Assembly: GCA_947846985.1 (NCBI GenBank)
Contig: CANTUZ010000012.1
Coordinates: 23,212,135 to 23,276,134, forward strand
Reading direction: 5' to 3'
DNA length: 64,000 bases
DNA from: Fratercula arctica
Taxonomy: Eukaryota > Chordata > Aves > Charadriiformes > Alcidae
In this document: positions 36,801 to 51,825 of the stretch, one piece after another
Numbering within the stretch: the first letter of the stretch is position 1
How the letters are laid out: each line of letters begins with the position of its first letter
Notes under the pieces: model-generated
Databases searched by the model: none
What the model saw: the letters and a program-made list of their open reading frames with translations, nothing else
What the model was told of the DNA's origin: nothing
Program-made: the position numbers and the translations under genes

Positions 36801-39800
36801 TTATATTTATGTGTACACACACTCAAAGATACTACAAGAAGTCTCCTGGGGAAGGAAATGTAAACAGCACTACAAATTCTAGTTTTACATGTCCAACTCT
36901 TCCTAATGATGTCTCCCTCACCTAGGATAGTTTTGAGGGAAGCAGCTGGAAACCACTGCAGTAAACAGGCCTGGGCAGAGCTAAGATCTCATTCAGAAAA
37001 CTACTACGTTTTACATTTTGTGATTAAAGTGTTCTGAGCTTTGACTCTTTGCTTTCCTTCTGTAAAAAATAAAGAAATGGAACTTTATGAAAGAGATTGC
37101 TATAGGCAGTTGTCAAGGAAAAAAAAAATATTTGGTTTTTAATCTTTCCCATTCATTTTTTTTAAGGGAAATTAAGTGCACTACTTTCCAAAGTGGGTTT
37201 GGCCAGTCAGCCTTACCGGAAATAAAAGACAACACAGAAGATGGGAGTAACTGAGTCACTCTCTGATTTCTATTCTAAAATAACATGTTAATGTGATTAT
37301 TGCAGTAAACATCTCTATAAAGGTCAATCTAGAAATCTGAAGAACCCAAGCTGTAAGCCAGTTGGCAATCTTACTTGACTGTAGACCAAAATTTCAAATC
37401 TCAGCAATACACCATATTAAGGCAGAAGAGACTGATTGATGCCTGACACAAGAATAAAAATCTTGTTAAAACTAATAGTGTTAAGCCAACATCAAATGAG
37501 GCCAAATAAAAAAAAAAAAAAACAATCAACAAGCAACCAATCCCAACGCATCCTTTTGTGACTAAATGATGGAGGATCAAGTTTTTCCGTGACAGAATGT
37601 TGAAAAATAAAAACAGATTTAAAGAAGTAAAATTCACACAACTGTAACACTAACACATTGTGCTAAAATGCACTGTGGTTTAAAAAAAGAAAAAAGAAAA
37701 AAAAAGGTGTGCACACACACACATTGGTGGGTTTTAGCAAAGAGCAAGTGGTTACAGATTAAAAAAAAAAAAATCTTATACTTCATAGTCTACAGCCTGA
37801 ATCAGAAATCTATCAGTCACGCTACATACTGCAGAATGATGATCAGTAAGTTCCTAGACAATGACCTTTGAGAGAGGATGGCACTTCTTATGGAAGAGGA
37901 GGGAAAGAATTAGGTGGGGAGAAAAAGAGGGAAAAAAAAAAGAAAAAGAGGAAAAAAGTAATTACAGTGATCTCTCTGGCTTATCTCATTCCCGACTAAC
38001 TGCTTCTGAAATGAAAACTAACATTTGAGACCCTACTGCTTAGATGTGAAGCACCTATCTAGCAGCAAAAGCAAAGGAAATACTAAAAGAGAATGAAACC
38101 TCATAGGATATAAGAGCTTGTCATTAAGGTTTGTTCTTATTTTGTCAAAAGTCAACACCTAAAATAACAAGACTCCCCACCATTTTCTAAGAAAATTGTC
38201 TTAATCATTTTCCCACTCTTCATATATACTTTTATTAGATTGACTACATTTACAGTACAGATACATTTTAAATTTACCTCAAATTCTCTGTTGCCTCCAA
38301 TTCAAACATCTAATATTTCCAGCAAATTATTATTCATATATCCTCTTGGCATACCTACTTCAGCTATATCAACAGTAGAAATTAGACCCACACAGGATTC
38401 CTCATTTTCAGTATTAAACTACAGGAAGAAGTCTCCTGCACTGGAGCACCACACATGCAAGTGTAAAGAAAGAACCTCAGTCACAGCCTTCATCTTTTAA
38501 TGAAACAGGAGGACATAGTTTTCAGCCAGTGAAGCTACTCTGGTTTACATAGCCGAGAATATAATCCCATGTTTCTATCCCTACAAAAGGAAAACAAAGA
38601 GATATGCTAAAATAAATAAAAGTGGACTCCACTTTAAGAAAAAATAATTTAAAATATAGTATATTATGTTTGCAAGACCCCCTTACAAATACTTATCCAG
38701 CTCAGTGCTAGCGGCATACTTGGTAGAGAAATCATTTTTCAGGGCCACTCACAAGGCCAGCTCAGCTATAATGAATCTCAGAAGTAAAACTCATTAAAGC
38801 AGCAGAGATCACAGTCTCTTCTACAGAGATTCATACAGATCTTGGTCCTACAATCATTAATCAGGAACAATTCCCTTAAAGATTTGCTTGAGTAACAATT
38901 CAAAGGTAATGACTAATTACAGTCCTCTTCAACTCAGATGCCAAAAGCATATTATTCAGTTGTGATAATACATGATTTTAGGGTGAGAATCAATTGAGAT
39001 TATTTTTTAACATTGAAACATGGGTGTCTGGTCTGGTCTAGGTTTATTATCTATGTATCTCCATAGTCAAGAAAAATAACTGCCTCAAGAGAGAAACTCA
39101 CTCCATCCTAATATAGGTCTTGTGTAGGGGATGAACTGCCCTACGGAGCTGCTTGCACTCTCTGCTGGCTATGGAGAGACCCTAGAGTAGTGGCTCAATT
39201 TTTTAGTGTGGGATGACTGAGATGAAAGTCGCTTGTATCAGAGCGTTCAGTTTTTTAAAAAGCTGACTGCAGTTGGACCTGACAACAGTGAGTACTTTCT
39301 CCAAACATATTACAGAAGACAACAAGAGAAAATTTCAGTGCTTAGATCATTTTGAGAAAGTTAATTTCAAGTATTCAAACATGGCTACTTCTTATGAAAA
39401 GTTCAAATAAATTTCAACAAACTCCAGCTGTGACAAGACTGAAAAACTACTACTAGGATAATTATTCACATAGACTTTGCATTTTAGGAGGAGGAAAAAT
39501 GAACAGAAGAGGTATGGAATCTTTGTAAAAATTGTTGCTTCTGTTTTTAATCTTAAATAAAAACTCCCACCTATCAGGGTCTCAGAAGAAAGTTGGGGGA
39601 ATCATTTCCAACAGAGACAAATAAGTAGCAGGTAAAAAGTGTGGGATGATCAAGATACTAAAAACCTTCTCATCCCTGGTGACAGAGAACCATTTCTCTA
39701 AATATTTGAGGAGTAAGTGAAATGCAGAAATAGATGCTACTGGTACAATGCCTGAATAATAATAATTGTACCTGGCACTTCTATAGGCTATAGTGACTTT

Positions 39801-41170
39801 CATCCGAGAATTGCAAAACACTTCGAGTGCATTTCTCTTTCTAGAATGGTAGGATCTTGCAAGGCATTGAGTGCTTCAAGCAATAGAAATTGAGGGTGTA
39901 CAGCACAACACAAGAGGTACTTAGCAGCTTGGAGAAGCAAGTCCTTTAGCCTTATTACTTCACTGTGTTATTTTGCTTGTAAGGTTGTAAACAGGCTTCC
40001 AAGAGCAAGAACACAGCACAAATGCAGAGACAGGCAGCTAGCGAGAGATTCAAGGGGATGTGTTGAAATGTCATAGATCTGACACTGACTTACATGAGCT
40101 TATTTTTCTTCTATCACTGCTGCTCCCGTAGCTTAAACTGCACTATCATGACCTCCCTGTTGCAAGAACTCAAGAAATCGGCTATTTGGGACTCTCTGGT
40201 GAAGCTCATCTGGTCCAGTACAAAGAAATGTCTAACGCCAGTTGAAACATTGCGTTTTTAAAAAACTGTTAACTTTGAGACTTGTAAGGCTGTAAGCCAG
40301 AATGCTCTGTCAGCGTGAAGCAGCGTCTCCATGGTCAGATTCTTCAGCTTTGTAACTGGAGAAATCAAAGTCCTGTTCTTTTAATTTTATTTATTTATTT
40401 TTGAAGCGCTGAACAATTAGTTCATGTGACCTAGTGATAGCTATTTAACCCTGTACATTTAGAGAATTAACAAGAACCCAAATATTTTCGTAATTACCTA
40501 ATACTCCTAGTCCCATATCAATATCACTGCCATAAACCGGACGCATAACAGTTTATGACTTGTGAAAAATGCAACCATCTCAGACTATTTTACATCAACG
40601 TCTAGACCTAAAATTAAACCTAAATCAAAAATAAAAGGTATGTGGTAGCCAAAAGTAATAGAAATCCAATCCCCAGGGGAAAGAAATCACAACAGTCCTG
40701 GAGCCACACAGGAAAATGAATTCAAAACACCACAGAGAGAGAAAAAGAGAGCGAGGGAAAGAAGATACCGCATGGTATGAACCCTGTATCCGCTCTTAAC
40801 GATCTCATATTTCGGTCAGCCCTGTATGCCTACATTAATGTTATGACATCTGTGGCTCTATTCCTTCCCTCTTATTCATCTCCACTACCTAAGGACTGCA
40901 TAGTCTTGTTCTCCGGTGGCTGGTGTCCTCTCCTGCTCTTTGACTGCCACCTGTCTTTCTCTTCTGTATTTAAAGCATTACATAATAACAGCATACGATG
41001 AAGAGGAGTTAAACGCCTGGCTTGGCTCACCCTCATGAAAGTTATTTCTGTTATGGGGCTTTCTCCCTTCCTCCCCAGATCCTGGCAAACTCAAAATGAC
41101 TTGACATTTTCCATTGTGATTCTGCATGAGCAAATGGTAGTTTCTCTACAGGGAAACCAGAAAAGAGTGA
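33881..41170. other. AT-rich unique non-coding DNA
   Basis: No supported gene or recognised mobile element. About 34800-35160 reads as balanced-composition unique sequence without simple repeats and might be conserved non-coding DNA, which cannot be tested here. An A run is at 37508-37522; A-rich and CA-repeat sequence is at about 37681-37724. Short open frames (for example 38240-38500 and 40777-41001, both +) have no recognisable features. Confidence 0.55.
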
Positions 41171-44100
41171 AGTAGTTTTTTAGATAAAGCCAGCCAGCAC
41201 AGCGAGCACAGCCGGGCTGCAGGCCACTGCTCCAACCCCACCACGGCTAATGACCGAGGAGCAGGAAACAACAGAATCAGAGACAGGTCGGTGCCAGGGT
41301 GCTGGGCAAGGGCTCACAGCTTCTCTAAGCCCAGGGAACCCACGTTGCTCCATATTTAGTTTCACAGTTCTAGAGACTCCCCAGAGCAGCACAAATACAG
41401 GTTCAGCATAGGGCAGAACTTCACTTTTACTCTTTAGTCATTATATACTCCTTATTTAGCCATTTTAGTCACTATTTTTCCTTCTGTCAAAATTTTTTCA
41501 AAAACAGGCATTTTTGTTTCGATAATGTGGCAGCACTGGCCTCTGCTGTATGTAGGGATCAGACAGCAGCAGCACAAGAGTCCCTACTCTTCCTTGTCTA
41601 TGTCCTTCCTGCAGAGGAGAAGGCTTCTGCCTCCATTCACAGTCAAACATTAACATCTCTGCTGGAAGAGCCGTCAACACCTTTTGCCACTTGCAACAGG
41701 GAGAATTCTCCCCTGTGAAGCCAACTGAAGCCATTAACTCATTTCACACAGGCCAGTGAAGCCATCACATACAAATGGCTTTTCATCTATGGCAGATCGG
41801 GCAGCATTCAGTCAAATGACCTAAAGGTTAAAGTCTCCGTATGCTATTATCTCTCCTGAAGCCAAAGCATCCCACTTGTTAGGAGCTAACTCAGTTGCAC
41901 ATAGACCTGAAACACTGAATTTTCTATTCAATAGAAATAGTTCAACACTACTTAAGTGGAATGTGCACACACTTTGTTTGCTAGTTTACGTGTTTTTGAA
42001 AACAGGACATTTGTATATAATTGGGGGGTGGGGGAAATCAAGATACTCTATCCAAGATTCCAAAGTATTACCTGTTAGCAAGGAAATAAATTATGTTTAC
42101 TCTGAAAAAAACAGCATACCAAGGGTATCCTTGATGTGACCAAAGTGGTACGTATCTGTAGTTCCCTCTTACCTTACGAGGAGCTGAGGTGCATGGCACG
42201 CCACGGAGCATCCCTTTAGAAGTTATTCAGCTCACCGAGTTAGAAAAGAGCAGTTTTACTTCAGCACTCATACAAACATCAAAGGTAACTCAGTTGAATT
42301 AAATACAACTCTACCAGGACAAAATTAGTATGCAAAACATATGGACTGAATCAACCAACCAGGTATGTCTATGCATAATTTGACTTATTCTCAAATATTA
42401 AAAAGACATCGCTAAAGCAACCACCCTAGCAAAGCTTTTTAAAACCCATTCTTGCTTTTAAAAAGTATATGAGCAGTGAACTTTTCAAACAGGCCAGAAA
42501 TACTTCACAGCTAGAACTAGGAGAAACATTCACATGGAAACTTGAAGCGATAGCAGATTTTTTATCCTGCTTATCAGTGGAGAATCTGCAAAAAAGAAGT
42601 TTCCTGACTTTTAATTTCAGTACAAACTTGAAACTTTTGAACCTTAGTAGGTTGACCACAGTTTACAAAACTTTTTGGCAAGAATAAACCAGACGAGTAT
42701 ATTTGCACGGATGAACTGAAATTGTAAGGTACTTGGTGCAACATGCGCTTGATTGCACAGACTCTTGAAATGTTACCCCTCTTGATTTCACACTTGCAGT
42801 TAAAATCTTGAAAAACATTCTCTGATTGTCTTTTATTCTAATATAGTAATTCAAATGTGAGATTTAGTTTTTCCAGTTCTTAGCTAGAATCTGCATTCAT
42901 TCCTACTAAGTTGTACCTGTAACCTGTCTACAATAAAAGCAGTATCTGGGTCTAGCAAAGACAAAATGCTCTCTGCCAAGTACAGGAGGACCCCTAAGGG
43001 AAGGCACCAGCCTGGTTACCTCACACAAAATTACATTTAAAAAAAAAAATTAGGGAAAAATTCATAGCATTTTGTCAAGCACTTCCTTCTTGTATAGGTC
43101 TGAAAAAATAAATACGTTTGTAAGTAAAGTTATGCCCTAACTCCCTGAGGAACAAAGTAAGAAGCAAAATTAGAAAATAAAACTGGAAAGGCCTGTTACT
43201 ATCTGGCTTTTTAAAGAACGTGAGTGTTAGCATCCAGGACTTCCCAGTCCCGTGATACCATGCTATGGCACACAAACTTCAAGACTACAGAGGAGCTGAA
43301 TAGCCAAAGCTACCTCGCTCTGTTATTTTCTTTAATGAATAACAGCATCAAAGCCAGAAAAATATGACAGCAGCTGACAGTGTGGGTGGTGATATAGAAA
43401 AATATGAAGTATTCTTTTTTTTTTTCCTCTAACGTCCCATAAAACACATCCATATACCGCATTTATTTAAAGGCTGGGGATCAAAATTAGTCAACATTGT
43501 AGCTCCTTAAAACCTAACTAGGATATTTATAGAGAGCGGTTCCCTGAACAGACCAAAAACCAGTCCTTGTGCCTTTGCTTTATTGTTAGGCTGCAAGAGT
43601 TCTGAGCACTGCTTAATCAAAGCCAAATAGGATAATAGAGCTCTGCCCAGTGCCTCAGTGGATGCGTTACCAACACGTAACTGAAAATGGATGAAGAGAC
43701 AGAACAAGTAAGCAGTGAAACAAGGTAAGTTCTGTGATCCTGCAGGCTGTCACTGAGGTCTCCTGATCTCCAGCGGCGCGGTGACACGCAGTGTGAATTT
43801 CCCACTTGCTGCAGCGCACTGCATGACATTGTGTCACAGTGCCACAACAGTAATAAAGCACCATCTAATATAATAACTGGGCAGGTGCTCAAAATCCTCT
43901 CCCCACCAGAATACTTATCCCGTAACACTGTGCATTGGCACCAAAGTATTCCTGCCTATTTCTACATGTGTCCTTCTTTACTTTGTGGATTGGGGGGAGG
44001 AAAAAGGAGGAGAAATCGGTTTAAGTCTTCAATGTTGGCAACTGAATTGGTCGACAGTGGAAGCCCCCTTCCACTTTCCTCTTTTGCCTACACAGATTTC

Positions 44101-46587
44101 AGCTTTTCACCCATCTCTAGAATCTTTCTTTGTGCCTCCACCTACTGTAGCTACTTCAGTAACCCAGGAGTTAGCAACTGATGGTGCAATGCCCGAAAGT
44201 AAGATTCCTAACCTCGCCAATAACACATGGTGAGGTGTTGTTGCTCATAACCAATACCTTATTTGTTATTTCTCTAAAAGACATTTCATGTCCATACAAG
44301 ATAACTAGGAAATGCCTGTGCAGCCTCAGTTTTGCCTTCTCATGAATATGTATTGTGACACAGTTAAAATTTGCTCATGAGATAACCACATTCTGTTGTG
44401 CCCTACAAGTCCCCTGCCTCATTCCTTGAGATACCAGCACCAAGGTATAATGAAGAATAAATGTTACATTGACAAAAGCAGGTATTCCCACAACTGTTCA
44501 CATGCGTGCATGTACATGCGTCAGCATACACACACAGACACCCATTAACGCTTCTGAATCACAGTCAGACAAGTTAAGCCTTAGCAAGAATTATTCCATC
44601 TTGGAAGTCATGGATTGATTATTTTTCAGTATTGCTGACTTCTCAACAATTCTTGAAATGCTTATCAAAATTTGATATACACTTCACGAATCTCTAAATC
44701 TAATACTTTTTTTTTTTTTGTCCCCCAATAGTGGGCAATAAATACTGACTCCTTTGGAAGAGTCTGGTGCTGCATACACTGAGTACAAGGATATCACAGC
44801 TGTTTCAAGTTTAAGGTCTACACGTGGTAGGAGCTAACATGCAGGCAAATCAGGAATTGGAAATGGGAAAACTTTGTCCTAAAGCATTTTGCTATGTGAA
44901 GCAACGATCAGGCTCAGTTACTATCACGAGTGCTTACACAGCAGGCTTCCCATAGTTTGGGAAAGAGTCACCACTCACTAATAGGAAGGTGAAATGGCAA
45001 CAAATAGTTGCCAACAAGGCTCTTGCCTACCAGGTACCACATCGAGCAGCTTCACTTCTCAACAGGAAAATCCAATTTGCTCCATCCCGTCTACTCATAT
45101 TTTCTGCCACAGAGGCAGCCTGTATCTACAGTATTTGTACTTCCAGTAGGCTCTTTCAAACTGTACCACCTATGTTGCAACTTGACCCATGTGAAAACAA
45201 TCACTGCAATGTTTTCAGATCACTTTTGCTTCAGTTTGATTCCCAAAACTTTTGCACAGTGTAAAAATGTATCTCAGAATGAAAGATTGCATTTGCAATC
45301 TTATTTTTGACAACATGAAACATTTCAATTATGTTCACACCAAAAAAAAAAACCAACACTCTGTAATAACTATAGCAATTGCTTATTTGGAAAAGTAATA
45401 TTAAAAAAAAAAAAAAAAACACAAACAAAAACATTCAAAACACTTATCCTTCAATTCAGCTTAGCAGCTACATTTTTACCATGTAATCTACCCACATCAT
45501 GTGCATCACCACCAAATGGACAGCCCGTGGCCCACAAAACTATAAATAAGAATAACTCTTTCAGAATGCTTATTTAGAAACTACGAAACAACACGATTAT
45601 ACGCAACATTATTGTATTTCTTATGCTAAAGATTGCTTTTGGAAAGCTGTACCAACTTAAATAGTCAAGCACAAGAATCTGATAGAACTCCGCAGATGGA
45701 TCTAATATCTTGAACACTCCATTCTGTTTTGAACTTTGCTTTTCTTCTTCAAATTAAGTCCTCTGTTTATAAACAAGATCTAAATCCCTCCTGGGGTTAA
45801 TCAAATAAGCAAAAAATATGAACCCAAAAAAGAGAAAGCACCTTCAAAGCTGATATTTGCTCAAAACCTAGAGCAGTTGCCATGGAAATCATATTCTTTT
45901 GATCCATAAATATCGTCAAAATAGCATGAGTATTTGAACCAGGTCCAGCTAGTTTGAAATCAGAAAATGAGGGAAATGAAAATGACAGAAAGAAAAAAAG
46001 GTGATAAAACCTCCCCAAAAGTTACATTTGCCTCTTTTTTCAAACTTTCTTCTTAAGTCTACGTTTTACTAAAAAATTCATTTTAATCATTGTTTAATGA
46101 AAATTTAAAGTGTTGAAAAGGCAGAAGATTTAAACAGAGACTTAATTAAGGGCAAGATTGTTAAATAGTGCATAACATAACGACACTAGCAGCATGAACA
46201 CTGTGTAGGTATTAGTTGTGCATAGTTAACAAAACATTACTGTACTTGAACATGTCCGCGTTTAAACTCGTGGACAGACAACGTAATTCAAAAATATTAC
46301 TCAAGAACCTTTGCCATAAAGTGAAGGTTACATCAAACTGTACCTGTACAGATCTAGTCATCATGGAAACGGCTTCACCACGCAACTGCGTCTGCTACGC
46401 TCAACGCCAGCAAGACAGTTTTTCCTGTACGCTTAGATTCTACCTGCAGTCTTGAAGCACTTCTCCCCCCATCCCATTTTGCACTTTCACTGACTTAATA
46501 ATGACAATAATCCAGTTTAAGAACTAGCTTTTTTTTTTAATATAAGATAACAACTGAGAAAAGACAGTTTAAATGATTAAAGTACTA

Positions 46588-46624
46588 CATTAAGTGCTAC
46601 ATACATACATTAAGTGCTACATAC
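46588..46624. repeat. two-copy 20-bp tandem repeat
   Basis: CATTAAGTGCTACATACATA is followed directly by a second copy matching over 17 bp. It looks like a recent local slippage duplication. Confidence 0.8.
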
Positions 46625-49600
46625 TATGATATGCTACACTTCATGAGTAGCTGTAGAACATTCCTGCACAGCCTTAAGGCACAGCAATGTCTGCGTCCAT
46701 GCCTCAGGGTGGTGGGGGGAAGCGCTGTAGCAGCCTCATGCCTTCATCTGTGTTTTGTCTCACCTTTATCAAGAGGCAGGAACCACTACATTCGCAAATT
46801 GGGAGGACTGACTGTAAGTTTGGTTCTGTTCTAGGCTCAGTTCTCCAGGAGACCTAGCACTACCTTCATGGTAACTCTCATTACTTACAGTTTTCCTTCA
46901 AGAACAGAAACAACTGAGCTTAGATTTCATATGTCTGGATAGCAATCTATGCTAGAGATGGCTCAAAAGAGGCAAATTTATACAGTGCTGGATTATTTGG
47001 ACACACACAAACTTTTATTTTGTCCTCCTCTTTCACCTCCCTGCACCACACACAGCCTCCTGCACAGGAAGAGACTGAGGAGAGCTTCAGACTTTCCGAG
47101 GTGCATTCCTGGAGATCACACTGTAGCAGAACAGCTACAGCAGCTTCTCCTCCAAGCAAAATCTGGAGGCAGGAGAACTTCTTTTCTCTACTCTAAAATG
47201 ATACTCAGAAAAATCCTGTTCTGTGAGCTGCTTCATCCTGCAATCTCCCAAGCTTGCTCGGACAGCTCTTGCAAAACAACTTTGGGAATGAGAGAGTGAT
47301 CTTTCATTCACTGAACTGGCAGTAGTATCAGTGACGTCGTCCCTTTTTCTGCAGAAAACTGCTGCTTACCAGTCTTTATTTTATCTTGAAAAATGGTGCT
47401 TCATCAAGGTGAAATAAGATCAGTAATTGCCGCCTTACAGCACACCCTACTAGAGCAGGAAGATGGTTGTGGAAAGCAAATACTTTTCTCTGTGCTGTAC
47501 TGGAAACGATCTCTAAAATAGCCCTTACTTCCAGTTTTATTGTTTCTTTCCTTAAAGATACTGCTTTCAGTGCCAAAGGGCTATGGTGATGAACACTGTC
47601 AAAACAAACCAGAAAATGAAAAACTTACATTGAAATGTAAGTTCCAACTGCTAAACTGACAAGGGGGTAAAACAAACACGCAAACAAACAGAAAACCTAC
47701 ACCACTTGCTCACCTACAGAATGACCCCACAAAAAAAAAATATGATAAAACAGGAATTTATAAATATCAACATGAAATAAAATGGGGAAGAAACTGAAAC
47801 AAACCTGAGAATTGAACTAAAATGCAATGTTACTATTGTGCTGATGTTGCTGTAATGCAATGGTCAAATTGCTTAAAACCTACTGGACTTCACGAAATAT
47901 TTTAAATAGTGTTTTTCAGAAAAAAAAGAGAAAAAAAAAGAAAAAGTCAGCCTTCCAAGATAGATTTGTCAGAAAACAATGACTTGTTCTGTAACAACTA
48001 TCTCACAATATCATCTACTGCTTCTCTTATATCTGAGGTCAGCACAACTAGAAAACTTCCCTACTGTTACCCCTAAAGAAATGACATATGTAGGAGTAAA
48101 GACGTCACACTTACACAGCTGCACAACGTCTACATCACAAAACAGTTCAGAAGTTCCAGTGGATACCCAAGTATGTTGAACACTATGAAATATTTATGAA
48201 GATGTATACCTTTGTAGTAAAGAATTCCTGGGCTAGACCTGAAGAAGGAATGAAAATTATAACCCTCTATACACCCTGCTTTCCTATTTGTACACCTTTG
48301 AGGCAGTCGCAAAGACTCAATGGCACTTTCTGCTTATTGATTTATCAACAGCTACCCAACAGCCTTTCGAGGCAATGCAGACGAAGTAAGGCTGGGTGGA
48401 TTCGAAGGCAGCGATAGCAGTACCTCTGTCAGGTAGGAGAGCTGCACCTACAGACTGGCTCAAGGGCTCCTTGCGAGCAGATGACAACCCGTCACTGCCC
48501 ACAGAACGGCGGAAAGGGAAGGCAGGCAGCCACGCTCTACAAGGAGCCATCAGAGTGCCACAAACTGAAGAGTTAACCAATAGCAAAGAACAATACCCGT
48601 GATCAGTGACTATGTCTCTATATATGAACTTCTGATTTTACAAGGCAGCTGAGATACATGATAGATATAAGCAGTCTGTAGTCACTGCTTTGGAGCAAAG
48701 ATCTTCCAGAGGCTTTCTTAGCAAATGCAGTTAGATTTCTGCTAATACTAAAATTATACTGGAGATCAGGGAGGGAAAGGAGGAGGAATAAAAGACAGCG
48801 TTCATAAGAAAAGACAGGGTTCATATAAAATTTTATTTCAGGATTACTGAAAGAAACATCTGAGTACAAATTTACTGTGATCAAGGACTGGAATTATTGC
48901 CTATGTCCATCAGAGGATGAGATCCAACAACTCAAGAATAGCTGGACAGTGTTTAAAGATATGGTACATTTAAAACAAGAAGATGGCTTTCCCATTAGTT
49001 AAAGGTGTCAGAATTTTTCTAAAATTCTGAAGCCATTTGTCCCCATTTCAATAAAGACATACATACTTGGGTCACAATCCTGCAATCCAATATATGTAAG
49101 AGCATATATACTGGAATGCGTTTTGTGTACAAGCGTTTACACATCAGGATTCTTATTTTCCATTTTTATGTTTATTTTCACCTTCAAAACTTATGTACTA
49201 CTATTCCAGGGCATTAATTATGTCTCTTTTGACTAGAAGGCACTATGTGCAAATATGTTATAAATAAAATCTGTTCGGTGCATTAGTGATAGCTCCCTGT
49301 TGCCTTCTAGTATTTTGACACTTTTCAAAAAGAAATGCAGAAATAAAATATTTTCAAAGGTATGTGCCTCACAGAGTTCCTTGAGGCATGTGTTATCTTA
49401 CTACTACATATTCCCTGGTATATGTGTGGGTTTGTTTTTTTTTTTAATAAAAAAGTTCCTGAACAAACACTGTATCTTTTGTTCAGCAGAGGAAAAACAA
49501 ATTCTTCCCATTCCATTTACGCTGTGTGACCATTATGTAGAAAATCAGACTACAGCTTTCTTTCTAAAAGGAGGTAGGCCCAAAAGCAGATCTTTACGCC

Positions 49601-50677
49601 AGCTGATTTGTTGTGCTAAGGAACATTATATATAGGTGGGTGTAAATTAGTCAGAAAATGGTCGCAGACAGTAAGGAAGTGCAGCTTGTAAGAACTCATA
49701 CACTATAACCAAAAACGTAGCGTAAGAGTATACATGAAACATAACTAGAGAAAGGAAAGTATAAGTTAAAGGTGGTCTTGGTCTTTATTTGCAGCTTTCT
49801 CAAATACACCTACAGGATTCCCCGCACCCACCATCACAATACATGGCTGGAGAAGGCTTAGAGCAAAGCACTTAAGAGAGACCATTCAGCTGGCCTCCAT
49901 GAACTCTCCCCCCTCCAAAACCTGCCAACCCTGGTAAAACTTCCACCCTTTGAGCCCTGACCACCTCTTCCTCTAACAGCCGCACTAGGGACAAGAGGAA
50001 GAGTTCTCACTCTCCCCAATGCAACTGCCATGTCAGAAAGTTTTGGTCCATGAGAAATACTAACTTAAGTAAGCTAGCTTGTTTTTTCATTTTGGGGAGG
50101 AGTTGAGAACTCCCTTAATTCCTCCTAACAGCCTGCAGCCTCCTGTAACTTCTCCAGGCTAATAGGAAGTTCCCTGAATTTATTTTGGAATGCTTGCCTG
50201 TACAGTTGTTCAACACCTTCCTCTCTGCACCTTTCAGGTATGGGTCCCCACTATATCCTTCCTACCATCCGCTTTACATAAAATCCTGATACTATTTCTG
50301 CCTAGCAACTATGAAATTCACCCTTCCTTTTCTACCTGTACATCAAATAACTGGTTCACAACTGCATCGCAAATTACCGAAACCTCATTCTCTACAGGTT
50401 TCTTTGGACTTAGCTGTCATCTCCTGCTAGTCCGAAATACCCTCACAAAAAAAACCCATTTTTAACAACTAAATTCTAGTCATTGCCTTCTTCCAAAACT
50501 GTGCTAAGATTTTGCTCTTAGCACTCCCCATACAATAGACCCCAAACATCACTGTTTGCAAGATGCGCATGGAAGCAATGTTTTTGAAAGATCTTTTGAG
50601 ACAGATACACACGTGCTCTAAATTGTTCCTGGGACATTATCTGCAGTCCTGCTCTATTCTCAGTTCACTTTGCTCTA

Positions 50678-50728
50678 TTTGCAGTATTTGCAGTATTTTA
50701 TTTCAGATTTGCAGTATATTATTTCAGA
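50678..50728. repeat. 21-bp tandem repeat, two full copies
   Basis: TTTGCAGTATTTTATTTCAG+A at 50687-50707 repeats at 50708-50728 with one T/A difference, preceded by a 9-bp partial copy (TTTGCAGTA). A minor tandem duplication with no apparent role. Confidence 0.8.
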
Positions 50729-50994
50729 TCCTAGGTGATAAACTCTCCATGGAAAGTTGCTGCTTCCCTCTGCTTTGCAAAGTGTCAAACATCCCTTTAC
50801 ACCATACCTAAGTAAGACTATGCAAACAGCATATACTCTGAAAGTACACAGGAAAAGGTGTCTGACCGTTCATTTGTATTTCACCACATGAGGTCTGGTG
50901 AACAGTTTCTTGCCATCAAAGTGAACAGGAATAGAACTGCACCCCGAAAGAGCAGCGCCAGGGGTGACAAGTGCAGCGGATTCCCTGGCTCACT

Positions 50995-51055
50995 CCATAG
51001 GATCACAACAGAATAACCAAGGTTGGCAGGGTCCTCAAGCCCAGCCTTCTGCTTC
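50995..51055 (-). mobile_element. CR1 LINE 3' end fragment, diverged
   Basis: ATAGGATCACAACAGAATAACC then AGGTTGGCAGGGTCCTCAAG resembles the reverse complement of a CR1 3' terminus (tail plus the conserved block that reads GACCT...CCAACC on its sense strand), with a short internal deletion. Only the terminal 60 bp are convincing. Confidence 0.5.
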
Positions 51056-51825
51056 AAACACAAAATAATTCATATGGTCCTTCCAACAGCCGAAACGCAT
51101 GCCTTGACAACAGGAAAACCCCAACCATGCTGTCTCCTGCAAAAGCAGACACATACAAACTTCTGCACAGTTCTGACATTTTCTTTTTATTCATTTATTT
51201 ATGAAGATGGGGAGTATTTGAAAATATTCCAGGGCAAGTTCTTCTTTAATTTCTATTCCCTTCAAGCCTTATGATTTCAGTGTTGAATTTCTTGTAACTG
51301 TAATACTGGTAATCAAATTACAAACTTTTCCCTTTGAAAGAAATCTGACACTTCAGTAAGAATTATGAAAAGAAAGAAAACCATAGCAAATTTCAAACAC
51401 AGCACCAGCATAGCAAAGCAATAAATGCACACACCATATGAACTGGCATCCTCCCTCTCCAAAACTGTATTCAGATTGCGGCCCTAGAAAAATACAGCGC
51501 ATTAATGGCATTTTCCCAAGAAAAGACTGAATATGCACGCCTTTTAGTTATATGAAAGGGGGCATCCTCCTGATTTGATATTAAGTGCACAATCTTATAG
51601 ATTTTTTTTAAAATCTGATACCAGATTTTCAGAATTACAAGTTTTGTTCTGTCAGAAGTTACTCAACTCGACAGTAGCAGTTTGAAACCAGCAGCAGTTT
51701 GAAATAGATCTTTCAGTAATATCACTTGGTTCTTTAGAGTACTCTTTAGCAATATGAAAGAGAAAAACCTCTAGGTAGAAAACATGAATTTAAAAATCAA
51801 AATCAACTCTCATATAGCAAATGAA
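51056..51825. other. unique non-coding DNA between repeats
   Basis: No gene and no further repeat recognised. The short open frames at 51023-51274 (+) and 51353-51538 (-) have no support. Confidence 0.55.

Larger units (their letters stand above)
41171..50994. other. mostly unique non-coding DNA with minor tandem repeats
   Basis: No supported gene. GC-richer patches are at about 41180-41360 and 48330-48560 and generate overlapping short frames on both strands. Simple A runs lie at about 43036-43048 and 45403-45419. A 20-bp duplication is at 46588-46624, and a 21-bp one at 50678-50728. Frames at 43831-44181, 46949-47299 and 49300-49635 exceed 110 codons but lack domains and splice context; I treat them as chance. 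Confidence 0.5.
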